In this document: positions 44,169 through 57,444 of the stretch, in pieces
How the letters are laid out: each line of letters begins with the position of its first letter
Numbering within the stretch: position 1 is the stretch's first letter
From: Iris pallida
Taxonomy: Eukaryota; Streptophyta; Magnoliopsida; Asparagales; Iridaceae
DNA: 64,000 bases
Assembly: GCA_029216955.1 (NCBI GenBank)
Contig: JANAVB010003400.1
Span: forward strand, 15,977,371 to 16,041,370
Direction: 5' to 3'
Program-made: the position numbers and the translations under genes
The notes under the pieces: model-generated
What the model was told of the DNA's origin: nothing
Databases searched by the model: none
Seen by the model: the letters and a program-made list of their open reading frames with translations, nothing else

Positions 44169-44174
<6 letters not shown>

Positions 44175-44257
<83 letters not shown>
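44175..44257. repeat. (TA)n microsatellite
   Basis: About 80 bp of pure TA dinucleotide, within solo LTR H. Confidence 0.97.
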
Positions 44258-44259
<2 letters not shown>

Positions 44260-44569
44260 TACATATTCTTGACAACCTATGATACCTACATTCACTTATC
44301 CATACTACATAGGCTCATAGGATACACAAAATGCCTATATCGTATAGTCCATTTTCTACTTAAAATCAATACTGCACCTATTAGACCTATTCACTAAATT
44401 CTAGGATTAAAGTATGTCGTACCCCTTCGTATTAGCTTTCCGAAACTTCAAACGGATCGCATTTTCGTGTCTGAAAGCTCCCGGAGTCGCAAAAACACCG
44501 AAACGCGTTTGTCTTTCGGACAACTGACACTCAAACAGTTTTATAGAAAGTTCTAGAACGAATTTGGCC

Positions 44570-44572
<3 letters not shown>

Positions 44573-44649
<77 letters not shown>
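44573..44649. repeat. (TA)n microsatellite
   Basis: About 75 bp of TA dinucleotide, the second long run within solo LTR H. Confidence 0.97.
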
Positions 44650-44651
<2 letters not shown>

Positions 44652-45040
44652 GAAAGCTAATTTCGATACGGTTCTTTTAAAAAAAATGAAAGATTAATCA
44701 AAGTTTTGAGCTAGGAGTTATGACATTTCTAAGTTGCTATGGCTACTAAAAATATGGATGAATATTATGACAAATTTGGATTTTTTGGACAAAAGAAACA
44801 CATGTATGTACCCAAATCTAATCATGTATATCATGAGATACTATGACACAACACCACGTATCCTATTTAGGACACATACATCCAATCTCGACTCAAAAAG
44901 GACACGAAAGTTTCTTTGGGGACACGTATCGAACACTTGGTGGTCACAAATTTGTTTTCCCCCAATTTGTATCAAAATAAAATGGAAAAAACTTTCAAAT
45001 AGGAAGAGGAGAGCCTTAAATCCTCTCTAATGGTACCTTA

Positions 45041-46095
45041 TGTTGGCCCATTGGTCATGGTCAAACCTGATTTTAATAATTGATCAAACTCTATCTCGAT
45101 ATAAATATGAGTCAATTTAGATGTTTACTAACGACGTTTTGGACACTGATCAAAGATGGATATCTACTCCGTTCAAGACCGAAGCTGTTTGCCACTCAGA
45201 ATGTATTTCCTTCAAAGCAATCATTTTATTGAGTCTAGGAATACATTGTACACCAAGTCGTACTGGCAAATAGGCTATCCTAAAATCATTTTTCAAAACT
45301 GACCTATCTTTTTTAAAATGACCTATGTTTTTGAAAAACATCTATTTTACAAAAAGCTTCTGAAGGACTTTTCAAAAAGCTAAATTTATTTTTCACAAAA
45401 TCAACTGACCAAACCCTGGCAGAACTCGGCCAGAGTTCGGCCAAGTTGAACGTTATGTGAACGTTTGATTTTGAACTTAGTCTCCATTCAGTTGCGGTTT
45501 GTTACAAAGAGTTCTGTCCGAATTCTGTCCGAATTCTATCAGAGTTCTATCTTTGGAAAAACTATAAGTAGATAAGGATTTCGATCATTTCAAATCACCA
45601 ATTCACTTTCAATCTCTTCTCTTCTAAAGCTTACATATCTTCCAAAGAGTTCTAAAAAGCTTCCATTTTCAAATCCCAAGCCAGTTACAATCCTCCAGTC
45701 GATTTGCCAGTGCAGTGCGGTCTAGAAGTTTCAGAGCGATTGTAATCAGAGGCTTGATTGAAGATTGACTCTTCAAAACTGAAGTTGGTCGAGTTCTTCG
45801 TATCAAAGCTCACGTCTGTAGAAGTTGCAAGGAGTTCGTATGAAAACTTACGGGATTTTTCAATAGTGAATTCAACTGGAAGCTAGAGTTCTTCCGACTG
45901 GACTAGTCCTCACAAGAGGGAAACCAGTATAAATTTTGGTGTTTGCATTTGCCTTTTGATCACTCTTTTATTATTGTCATTTATTTTGTGATATCTATGA
46001 TCTAACTGCTAACGAGTTTTTTAATTAGCAATATTCCGCTGCCTACTCTATTTACCCCCCTCTAGAGTATTCTACTTTACGATTTCGTTCCTGCA
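45041..46095 (+). repeat. Element D 5' LTR
   Basis: Begins TGTTGGCCCATTGGTCATGG and ends GATTTCGTTCCTGCA. Candidate TATA at 45563-45570 (TATAAGTA), matching TATAAATAG at 57987 in the partner LTR. A leader with CACTTTCAATCTCTTC follows. Confidence 0.95.
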
Positions 46096-46097
46096 AT

Positions 46098-46109
46098 TGG
46101 TATCTGAGC
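46098..46109 (+). other. Element D primer-binding site
   Basis: TGGTATCTGAGC, two bases after the LTR, one change from the initiator-Met type TGGTATCAGAGC. Confidence 0.85.
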
Positions 46110-46178
46110 AGATTATACAGGTAAAGCAAGGTAAAATTGCAGTTATATTCAATTGTTATATAGATCACAGCATTACAC

Positions 46179-47686
46179 ATGGCAACTGTGAAATTCACAA
46201 GTGAAGGCCAAGCCACAAATAGACCTCCACTGTTTGACGGCACAAACTACACTTATTGGAAAATTGTATGAGTTTCTTCCTAAATTTTTTTGATTTTGAC
46301 TTATGGTCTGTAGTTATTGTTGGCTATAAAAAGCCCCCTCATATTAATGTTGATGGAGTTTTAGTTGAAAAACCACATGACAAATATACAGAGGATGAAA
46401 AGAAAAAGGCCAGTCTTGACGCACGTACTATTAACGCTTTATTTTGTGCTTTAGACAGAACTGAATTCAACAGGGTGTCTACCTGCACAATATCAAATGA
46501 AGTGTGAAAACTTCTCGAAGTAACCTACGAAGGAACAACACAAGTCAAGGAGTCAAAGATCAGCAGACTTACTCAGGAGTACGAGGCATTTAAAATGAAG
46601 CCAAGTGAATCAGTCACTCAGATATTTACAAGATTCTTGGATATTGTAAATCCTTTGTCTTCACTAGGAAAGTATTACAGTAACCATGAGAAGATTCACA
46701 AACTTCTACGAGCTCTCACAAAGAACTGGATTCCAAAGGCTACAACAATCATTGAAGGGAACGACCTCTCAACAATGTCTCTGGAAACACTCATGGGTAA
46801 GCTACTCACTCACGAGTTAGAACTTCAAGACTTTGAAGATGCTACACCAAAGGAGAAGTCAGAAAAGTCGATCGCTCTCAAGGCTCAACATAGAAGAACT
46901 GTCGAAGATGACTCTGATGACGGCGACTCCGACTCTGAAGATCAAGCTCTTCTGGTAAGAAAATTCAAGAAGTTCATGAGATTTAACATAAGAACAAAAG
47001 ACAGCAATAGCAACAACAACGAGAAAGATCCTATTTACTACATATACAAGAAGAAAGGACACATGAAGAAAGATTGTCCAACAGCATCATCATCAAAGAA
47101 AAGCAGCAAATATGACAAAGGCTACCTAAAGAAATCTACATCAAGGAAGTACACCAACATAAGCATATGGCATGAAAGTGAAGCCAGCTACTCAGAAGAC
47201 GAACAATCAGATGACGCTACAAATGTATGCTTGATGGCTTGCGATCAGGTAATCACTAATCCTCTATTTGATCCTTATGATGATTTCACCCTTGAGCAAC
47301 TAGGAGAGGCTTTCAGTGACCTGTTAAATGATTACAGGAAACTTTATAGTAAATATGAAATCTCTAAGAAGGTACTCAAAGAGTACAAAGGTCAAATAGG
47401 AAGACTTACCGACCAACTAGATCATGTTAGAAATAATGACTCTTCAAATGAGTTTGGTGAGCTTTCATCTATTAAGTTGTTGTTACACGAGACTGTTAAG
47501 CTATCCGAAGAAAAAGACCAAACTATCATCCAGGAAGACCTATCTAAGGAGAGAAAGAGTCTCTAATGTGCACAAGTCAGAATTGAAACACTTATATCTG
47601 ACTATACTAGATTATATGACACTTCCAAAAAGTTGGAAATTAGTTTAGGAAAACGGCCTGAAGTTGCTGCTTCCTATTCTAACACG
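46179..47686 (+). pseudogene. gag: Element D gag (broken)
   Basis: ATG at 46179 (MATVKFTSEGQ). A frame change occurs near 46250 and stops at 46505 and 47564. Copia-type gag region (SKISRLTQEYEAFKMKPSE), an acidic stretch (DDSDDGDSDSEDQ) and then a damaged knuckle YYIYKKKGHMKKDC in which two positions normally Cys read Tyr. A coiled coil follows (LTDQLDHVRNND). It is cut at 47686 by solo LTR E. Confidence 0.88.
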
Positions 47687-50600
47687 TGTCAATTACCGAA
47701 TCATCGAAACACGCCCAACACTGTCAAACCAAACCATACCAAAACTATGCCCAAGAAGACTAATAGGTGTAACCCCATTTTCCTCAAATATAGGTTTATG
47801 CTAATTCTATTAAATTCATGAATTATTTTTTTTATATTTTATTTATTTATTTACATTGATATTCAAATTGTCTAACCTAGTGAATATTTTAACTCATGTT
47901 AAATCAATTGAGAACTATTGTTTATTTGGGCTTCACCAAGGGAGTATTAGGCCAGGAGCCACTACCCTTATAAAAGCCCATTAAGCTCCTTCTTGAGAGC
48001 TGATTTAAATTCCTAACCAGCTCACCCCCATTCCAAACCAGCTCACCCCCATTCCTAACAAACTCAGCTCACCCCATTTCTAACAAACCTTTTTGGAGCG
48101 AGGAGGTTGTTATTTTTCGCTCAAAAACTCGACCGATCCATGGCACTAGCTGTCTTTATAACCAACCTCCTTCTTCCTTGATTCGTGCCATTCCCTTTCT
48201 CTTTCCAAATTTCTTACAACCTAACCTCTCGGTCTCCATAGCTATGGCGGAAGAATAAAGAAGCAGGCAGTAGTACTTGGGGACTTTCACAGCAGCAAGG
48301 ACCTGATCGAATTCAACAAAACTTTTCTGATCTCGGTGAGTTCATCAATCCCCTTTAAAATCAAGCTTTGTTATTGAGAGATCATCCCTTGATCATGTCA
48401 TAACGAATGTGCTGCTTCACCATGATGCTTGTAGCACAACAAGTCCTTGGCTCTGATAGATCTAGTTCCTGATCTGTTCAATATTCATCTGATTTGATCT
48501 GTGGGAGTAGTCGGTTGGATCTCTCGACTGGATTGAATAGGTGAGTATTTGGTTATTTCATTTTCTCTGGATTTGAATTCAATTTGAGTATTGATGGATG
48601 AAGAATTGTTCATTCACCAATCGTTTTCTTTTCGAATTCTTGTTGAACGATTTTGAGATATTATCCTCTGTTCTGGTGTCAATTGATCTTGATTTCAGAG
48701 GAGAATGCACACAATCAACACAGGGATTCGTGTCCAGGTCTGAACCGTGTCTGATCTTCTTTTGGAATCATCTCATCACAAGTAAATTCCTAGATTCATT
48801 TGAAGTTCTTGTTTGTGTTGGTAGTTGGTTTGGAAAGGATCGAATCTAATGTCTGGAATTATAAAGTTTGTGGTTCTCTAGAAATTGTAGGAATCACCTG
48901 AAATTGATGTGTATGGGTGAAGGTTACTCTTGATAGTAGGCTCAATGGGTAGATGTTCAATGATAACTTATATTTGGGACTATTGATAGTCTTCAATTTT
49001 AAATCTCTGGAATGAACCAAGTTGTTTCGATTTAAACTCTAGGATGGATACTGACCACCCTTGAGCATTTTTTCAAACTGTTAAACAATATAACTTATGG
49101 ATGTTTTCATAATCCTATAGGAATTTCTGAGTTTGTAATTCAATTCGAATTGTGAGAGGATGATTGGGAGTTCATTGTGTAGTTTTCCTTCTTGAGAGTT
49201 TTTTTATACAATGTTTGGTTTAATTAGGAACCTGGGAATTATTTAGGGACCTAAGAGCTATCAGGAACCTGGGAACTTACCTCTGCAATGCTGGTCATTT
49301 ATTGAACCAAGTTGCAATACAGTTTGGTTCAACTTGATAACAGGGGACTTATTGAACCTGGAAACTCTAGGGTGTGATACCAGTGGACTGTGATGCTCTG
49401 CTATATGTCCAATGCAAATTGCTGAAATGTTTCCCTATAGCAATGTTTGAATTCATTTGGAAATTTTACTTTAACAAGTTGCAGGGGAATAGGCTTATGA
49501 ACTAAGATTATGTGTAATCTTGAGAGTGCATTCTCAGTTAGACTGAGAAGGGATTCTCAGAGTTAACAGAAAATGGCTTCTCAGAGTTAATTGAGAATGG
49601 CTTCTCAGAGTTAATTAACTGAGAATGAGTGTAAGCTGAGATTAAATTCAGTAGATGGCTAATTTGAACTTGTTATAGCTTAGCCCATGTCTTCATTATC
49701 AAGAGGGTTCATGTGTAGCATCTGAATTTATTAAGGAACTAATCCTATCAGTTTTGAGTAAACAGTAAAAACCTGAGATTGATATGTCAATATGTATAAA
49801 TGGTTGAACTGGGAACTCATGAGCTGTGTGCTTGAACCTGATATTCAGGTAATTCATGGAAGTTTAAGAGTGGATTCTAGGGACCATAGCCTATGTTTAC
49901 AAATCTGGAAGCCATAGCAGTTTTACTATTTGTGATTCCTGAGACTGATTTCAGGATATGGCTGAAACTAAGAGCTGATTGGGTATTTTTAATGAAGAAT
50001 GGAATATCAGTCCCATTCATGAACCATATGGATTAAAGGTTCTGTAACAGGGTTTCTTGATGTATAGGAAAGTTTATATTACTCCTTGAAGTTCACAATA
50101 TTGGCAGTTGGTTGAGAGGAATAACAGTGAAGGTTACACATTATGTCTGGGTATAAAGGTTTAGTTTTTATATAGCAGCCTAGTTACCTGTAGTTAAGTC
50201 CCATGAACTTGTATGGATACCTGAGTATATATCCTGGAAGTATTCAGGTATAGACTGTAGGGATGAACTTGACAAGTGGAGGTTAGGAAATATAAGAAAG
50301 GGTTGTAGGCTAGAGTATGCAGTTGTAGCATCCACAGTTTATTCTTAAGCTTACTAGTATAGTTTTGGGAGCATGAGCTACTCTAGAGAATTACTACTAG
50401 GAGTGAACTTGCTAACCAGGTTCTCTTATTTAGCATTAAATAATTTTAGAGTTCACACTATGATTCTATACCATAATTTAGTATCAAGGCTATGAGACCT
50501 TTAACTATATATATTATGTAGTACTTTTCAGCTAATAATCTACTTAAAGGTTAGCAATAGTCTTTTTATATAACAAGTTTAGCCTTGTAACAGTCTCGAA

Positions 50601-51616
50601 CCCTAGAATAGTAACCAATTAGTTTAAATGTTAAATTGATTAGCATTGGGTTTATATTAACCAACTTGTACACATCATTTAAAATACAGGGGGATATCTA
50701 GCTCTATTGCCTACCTGTACTTTCCTGGAACAAGACAAGTACACTCTACGGTCTTGTACATTTCATTATATCCTGTGCTTTCTTGATTGACACATTGCAA
50801 CACGTCATGTATTTCTGGTGCTTATGTTTCATGTTCTTATTACTTGTACCTGGGGTGGGAAAATAGACTATTTATGTGACCAAACCCAAGAAACAACTCA
50901 GGTGTGTTTAGCTTAGACCCCGTATCGTGCACGCGGGTCCTAAGCCGTACCATTCATGTGCTTTCATGTACTTTTATGTGCTTTCATGTGCTTACCCCTA
51001 GCCGGTCACATACTTAATTATATTTCAAATATTGTGCACACATGTTCAGGAGATATATCTTGTACTTATTTCCTGTGATTCCTGAGATACCATGTTCTTT
51101 CCTGTGCTTACATATCATGTTCTTACATACCATGTTCTTTCATGTGCTTATACACCATGTTCTTTCCTGTACTTTTTATACCATGTTTCCTTGTACTTTC
51201 ATATCATGATGTCTTGTTTATTACCTATAATTGTACTTGCTCTGCTCCTGAATAGGATATGTTGCAGGTGAGTTGGAGGCCCTGTGCGACACCTATTATG
51301 GACAGGATGTTGCTATCTTTGCTGAGCTAGATGGAGCTGCTTGTGACTTAGAGGCTGCAGAAGCCTAGAGTTTACTTTTAGCATTTTATATTTTCTTGTA
51401 TTGAGACTAGTAGACTTACTTTCATTTGCTGGAATGTAATAAATTCTAAGTTTGTACTTTACTCTGGTTGGGACACATTTATAGATGATGTGTTTACATA
51501 CTTGTCTTGATATCTGGTTAGTTTCCCTAGATTGGTACAGCTTACTTTGTTGTGTCTAACGACAAAGGCTGTGCGTGTCCGACTCGTATCTGATTATTCG
51601 GGAGCGGGTCGTGACA
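47687..51616 (+). mobile_element. Solo LTR E (3.93 kb, Ty3-like) inside element D
   Basis: TGTCAATTACC...GGTCGTGACA, without coding sequence or internal LTR pair. It is flanked by ACACG (47682-47686) and ATATG (51617-51621), which differ by two C-to-T changes and fit an aged duplication. Host gag resumes in frame after the second copy. TATAAAAG box at 47969-47976. CATGTGCTTT/CATGTTCTTT short repeats occur at 50955-51200. Ends resemble those of Tekay-type LTRs (inference). Confidence 0.8.
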
Positions 51617-51621
51617 ATATG

Positions 51622-54600
51622 CATGCATTCTTCTATACTAGAAAACCAAAACCTACCAATCATGCACCTCACACAACTTTCAACACTCAACATGCAAAAT
51701 GTCATTATTGTGGCCTCATTGGTCATATATCTTCTGTATGTAGAATCAGAAAGTTAGTAGATTTAAATGTTTATGCATGGATACCAAAAACTAACCAGTC
51801 AGGATCCTACAAGAAATGGGTACCAAGAGTTTCATCTGTAAATTATTTTGTAGGTGGGACGCCCTTCACATGCTAGGAACAAATGGATCCTCGACAACGG
51901 TTGCTCACGGCACATGACCGGTGATGTTTCATTATTCGTAACACTGTCGAAGAAGAATAAATAAGGATACGTCTCCTTCAGTAATAATTTAAGAGGGTAC
52001 ATAATCGGTATCGGTGACATTGGTAAGGCTCCCTATCCTATGATTAAAGATGTCTCTCTAGTTACCGAGTTAAAACATAATCTGCTCAACATAAGCCATT
52101 TAGCTGATCACGGTTATGGCATTAACTTCGTCAAAGACAAATGTACTATAGTTGATAGTTCAACTGGTAGTACTATCTTTGAAGGTATCAGGGAAGACAA
52201 CATATATGTTTTCTATTTGTTGGAAGATGCTAACAAAGTAGGTAGATGTTTGATGGCCAAAAGCATTGAGAGTCAACTATGGCATATGAGACTCGGTCAT
52301 ACAAACATGGATACAATTTCTAGACTATCTACAAAGAAGTTGGTATGCGGCTTACCGGACATATCTTTTAAAGGATGCGGTATGTAGTGAATGTGAAAAG
52401 AACAAAGCTACCCGATCCGCATTTAAATCCAAGAATGCTATAAGTACCACTATACCTCTACAACTGTTGCATATGGACTTATTTGGACCAAGTAGAATTG
52501 CTAGCCTAGGTGGTAAGTTATATGCATTTGTCATTGTAGATGATTTATCTAGATATACATGGGTTTATTTTCTTGCACGCAAGAACGATGCATTATCAGT
52601 TTTCGTCACCTTTTGCAAGAAAGTACAGAATGAAAAAGGGTTCATGATTACTCGTATTCGTAGTGATCATGGCGGCGAATTTGAGAATGCAGAATTCAAG
52701 CAATTTTGTGACACACGATTATTTGCATGAATTTTCTTGCCCTAGGACTCCGCAACAAAATGGAGTTGTGGAACGTAAGAACAGAACTCTATCTGAAATG
52801 GCTAGAGTAATATTAAACCAGTTTAGTCTACCTAGATACGTTTGGGCTGAAGCTGTTAATACAGCGTGTTATATTCTCAATAGGGTTCTAATTCGACCTA
52901 TATCGAAGAAGACTCCCTATGAACTATGGTTTGATAGAACACCCAATGTTTCATATTTGAAGATTTTTGGTTGTAAATGCTTTATTCTTAATACTAAAGA
53001 CAATCTGAGTAAATTTGATGAAAATGCCGATGAAGGTATATTTTTAGGTTATGCAGCAAAGAGCAAAGGATACAGAGTCTTCAACAAAAGAACCATGATC
53101 ATCGAAGAATCATCAATGTCAAGTTTGATGAGCTAAATCAACACTTAGACGATGACGACAATGAAGACGTAATTACACCAAGTACAGCTACTGCAAAACC
53201 TTCACACAAAGATACAAAACTTTCACACTAAGCACCAGCTGAGTCTTTTAGCAAAGAAGCAGGAACCAGCAATCCTGAGGCTACACCAAAAGGGATGAGA
53301 TTCTTCGCTGATCATCCAAAGGACTTGTTAATTGGTGAGATTACCAAGGGTGTAAGTACTCGTTTCTCTAATAAAGATATAGCTTCTTGTGTTGCTTTTG
53401 TTTCGCAGTTTGAACCCAAAAATATTCAAGAAGTATGTAGTGATAATTTTTGGTTAGATGCTATACAAGAGGAATTAAACCAATTCGAACGAAATCAAGT
53501 TTGGGAACTTGTTCCCAAGCCCATTGATCATCCGGTCATTGGCACCCGATGGGTATTCCGAAACAAACTAAACGAGAATGGTTTAGTGACTCGTAATAAA
53601 GCTCGACTCGTAGCTCAAGGATACAATCAAGAAGAATGTATCGACTACGATGAGACCTATGCCCCAGTTGCGAGATTAGAATCCATTCCATGTTATGTGC
53701 ATTTGCATGTTTTCATAATTTTAAGTTATTTCAAATGGATGTCAAAAGCGCATTTCTAAATGGTTTTATAAAAGAAGAAGTTTATGTAGCTCAACCTCCC
53801 GGTTTTACTGATTTCAAATATCCTGAATATGTTTTCAAGTTGAAGAAAGCCTTATACGGTTTGAAACAAGCCCCTCGTGCTTGGTACGATCGTCTAAGCT
53901 CTTTTCTACTTGATAACGGTTTTTCAAAGGGAAAGGTTGATACTACATTGTTTATAAAATCTTTGAATAACAACATTCTTTTAATTCAAGTCTATGTAGA
54001 TGATATTATTTTTGGATCTACTGATGAATCTCTTTGTCAAGAATTTTTAAAGTGTATGCAGAATGAGTTTGAGATGAGCATGATGGGAGAGATGAAATTC
54101 TTTCTCGGACTACAAATCAAACAAACCAACAATGGGACGTTCATAAATCAAGCAATGTACACAAAGGACCTATTAAAGAAGTTTGACCTGGAAGCAGTCA
54201 AGCCACTTAGCACTCTAATGGCAACTTCAACCAAGCTTGATACTGATGAACAAGGCAAACCCGTCGACATACGTTAGTATCGAGGTATGATCGGTAGCTT
54301 ACTGTATTTAACTGCTAGTCGACCAGACATTATGTTTAGTGTTTGCTTGTGTGCACATTTTCAAGCCAATCCTAAGGAATCACATCTGTGCGCAGTTAAG
54401 CGCATCTTCCGATACCTTAAAGGCACTTCTTCTGCCGGCTTATGGTATCCCAAAACCACGTCATTTGACCTAACCGGTTATTCTGATGCTGATTTTGCTG
54501 GATGCAAAGTAGATAGAAAAAGCACCAGCGACACATGTCATTTCCTAGGAAAAACTCTAGTATCTTGGTTTAGCAAAAAGCAAAAATCTGTCGTATTATC

Positions 54601-54945
54601 AACAACCGAGGCTGAGTATATCGCCGCAAGACGTTGTTGTGCATAAATTTTGTAGATGAAGCAAACTTTAGAAGATTATGGATTGTATTTTACACACATA
54701 TCCATTTTCTGTGACAACACTAGCTCTATTAATTTGACTAAGAATCCAGTATGTTACTTTCGTACTAAACATATCGAGATTCAACATCACTTTCTTAGAG
54801 ATCATCAACAAAATGGAGATTAGACCTTGTATACATAGACACACAGAATCAATTAGTTACTCATAAAACCTCTAGTGGAAGATCGTTTCAATTATTTACG
54901 TCGAGAATTAGAAATTTTAGATGTCAATAATACTAATTAATTTTG
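51622..54945 (+). pseudogene. pol: Element D gag end and pol (broken)
   Basis: Second zinc knuckle CHYCGLIGHISSVC; protease ILDNGCSRHMTG, in which the usual DSG reads DNG; pre-integrase HMRLGHTNMD; integrase HMDLFGP, RSDHGGEFEN and NGVVERKNRT; RT with [20 protein letters not shown] and YVDDIIFGS; RNase H with DADFAGCKVDRKSTS and STTEAEYIA. Stops at 51874, 51959, 54275 and 54644, and frame changes near 52380, 52720, 53130 and 53700. Confidence 0.92.
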
Positions 54946-55229
54946 TTTTATTAATTATTTATTAATAATTCAATACTCAATAACTGTTTTCGAGACAAGC
55001 CTAAAAATAGTCTGTCTGTCACCATGACTACGTTCGAAGCGAAGCGGTATTTAAGAGTTCCCCGGTGAACCTCCGTTAGCTGGGACAGTACTCCTACAGC
55101 TAATCTGAGACAGATTCTGAGTAAAGAATATAAATTTATAAAATAATATTAATTATATTATTTGAAATTTAAAATTACTAAACTCTGAATTAAACATTCG
55201 AAACGAATTGATGAAAGAGATGTGGCCCC

Positions 55230-55232
<3 letters not shown>
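54946..55232. other. Spacer between D pol and the third ORF
   Basis: AT-rich, non-coding. Confidence 0.5.

Positions 55233-55316
<84 letters not shown>
55233..55316. repeat. (TA)n microsatellite
   Basis: About 84 bp of TA repeats inside element D, giving meaningless YIYI-type frames. Confidence 0.97.
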
Positions 55317-55317
<1 letters not shown>

Positions 55318-55623
55318 CCAGGCAACCCTTGGCGAATTCGGCCCGAGTTCGGTCCGAATTCGGCTGGGTATATATATGTACCAGTCAGAACCCGAGGCCC
55401 CCTCTTCTTTATTCTTCCAAACCTCATCAAAACAGCAGCAGCCGTACCCCAAAAACCCTAGCTCTTCTCCACCTTCCTTCTTCCAATCCACGTGGAGATC
55501 TTCGTCCAAAATTTGGATTCGTGCGGAGAATCTCGTCCTCTACAGCATACCTGATTCTCGGAAGGTATAATTCCTTCTCTCCTCCACTTTTAAATTATTA
55601 GGGTTTCTAGTTTTTGGGAAAGA

Positions 55624-56899
55624 ATGCCTAAGGGATTCATCCTTTCAAGAGGAAGAAGACCAATGCTAGTAAAAAGGCATCGTCTTCTGATCCACATACG
55701 GATTCCCTCTTTTCTTCGGTCCAATCGGATGACGATGCATCGGACGAGTTTTATTTTAAAACTCCCGACCAAGTCCTACTTTGGTATGTCGATTTCATTA
55801 TGAGTACTATTTGTACCGGATCTCCGATCAAATGGACTGTATTTCCTGACCACCGTCCTTACTTTGAGGCATTAGGGTTACATCACTTTGCTACTTTACA
55901 ATTTCCTATAGCTACTAATGCCATTAGATTATTCTACTGTAATTTCGTGTTAGACACTTTTACCGCGAGAACTCGTGTTGGCGGAATAGATATCGAGTTC
56001 AATGATGAAACACTAGCGAAAATCCTTGGTCTTCCAAACGAAGATGCCCCGCTCGATGACATCACCGATTTTGATTTTCCCAAGGGTACGACTCTCGTTA
56101 GTTTCAAGAATGAGCTTTGTGCGCCCGCACGTACTCGTCCTGGAAAGTTCAAGGCCAATAACTTGAACTTGTTTAACTACAAATTATATTGCATCATCTA
56201 TTCCACTCTACTTCCAAAGTCCACTTCCAAAGATGATGTCACTGCACTTGAGCTTTCTGCTTTATATCACATTCTTAAGGGGATTCCATTTTTTGCCCCT
56301 AAGACTATTATTCAGATGATGGGTAGATGTCGTAGAAGAGACCGCAACCTCTCTTATGCGATGATCCTCCCACGCATCTTTCAGAGATTTGATATTGACT
56401 TATCCACTTGTGCTCTTGACTCTGAGCCCAAGTTCCTCAAACTCTCTCGTCGCAGCATTGCCACTGTTCCTCCACCTACTGCACCTGCTCCTCCTGTTCC
56501 TACTCCCACAGCACCTGGTCCTCCTCAGTCTTACCCTATGACTTTGAGGGTATTCACCAGCATCTATCAGATCTGCAGTCATTTTATGTTGACACTTCCA
56601 GGGAACATGAGTTCCGTGACGTAACTCGGTTCCAGGCTATCGCCAACTCCTTCACCGATCTGAGATTTGCATAGACGTGTCACTCTGTTAGTTCTCTTCC
56701 TCGAGACCCTTCTATTTCTGGCTACCGCATTGATGATGAGGCGGTCCACTCTCTGTTCCAGCTAGGGAACGCATACGATTGGTATCGTACTTCTGGTGCT
56801 ACTCCACATACTTCTGGAGCCGGCACTTCTGGAGCTGGTCCATCTGGACATGCTGGCACTGCAGCCGATGATGATGATGATGAGGATGATGATTTCTGA
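55624..56899 (+). pseudogene. Element D third ORF: env-like / putative plant transposon protein domain
   Basis: Largest intact part is 55800-56624 (274 codons). It has LGLHHFATLQFPIATNAIR, DIEFNDETLAKILGLPNED and LSALYHILKGIPFFAPK, typical of the putative plant transposon protein domain found in ORFs after pol in SIRE-type elements. A Pro/Thr-rich segment follows. After a frame change near 56530, the end is Gly/Ser-rich with an acidic tail (AADDDDDEDDDF, stop at 56897). A stop at 56674 breaks this part. An upstream ATG at 55624 is in another frame. Function of such ORFs is unproven, and no clear signal peptide is seen. Confidence 0.7.
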
Positions 56900-57444
56900 G
56901 ATGTTACTGTTTGAGACTGTCTATTTTGTCTTATGTTTACTTGGAAATGCTCCAACATTTCAAGATATTATCAGTACACTTTATTTTTGGATATGATTTG
57001 TGACTCTTCATAGACATGTTTTTTTGCCTCATTTTGGCATATGTTTCACTTTAGTTTATTATTCAGCTTAGCATTTTATTTGTTTCTGCTTTATAGCATT
57101 ATCTTTCTTTATGCTTCATATTAACTGCCTGTGAAAATACCATGCATGTGTTGTTTATTCCATTTCTATAAATGTTTATACCATGCCTGTGATGAATGTT
57201 TTTCTATATTTTTATTGTGTTTCTTCACTGATTGTTACATATGCATTTATTGCGGAGGAACTTTCTCTTTTGCAATTATTTTGCTAAGTGACAACGGGGG
57301 AGAAATAAGATCTAACATCTTCATGAATACATGTTATGAATTTTTTTTCATTTTATCTCTCGGTACTTTAGGTACACTTTTGAATTGATCCAAACCAAGA
57401 TGTTATATCGGTCAAGGTTTGTCAATTATCAAAATAGGGGAGAT
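56900..57444. other. Element D 3' non-coding region and PPT
   Basis: T-rich sequence without coding potential, ending in AAAATAGGGGAGAT (57431-57444), the polypurine tract before the 3' LTR. Confidence 0.8.

Noticed and set aside
55153..55509. YIYIYI-containing frames
   Set aside because: Produced by the (TA)n microsatellite.
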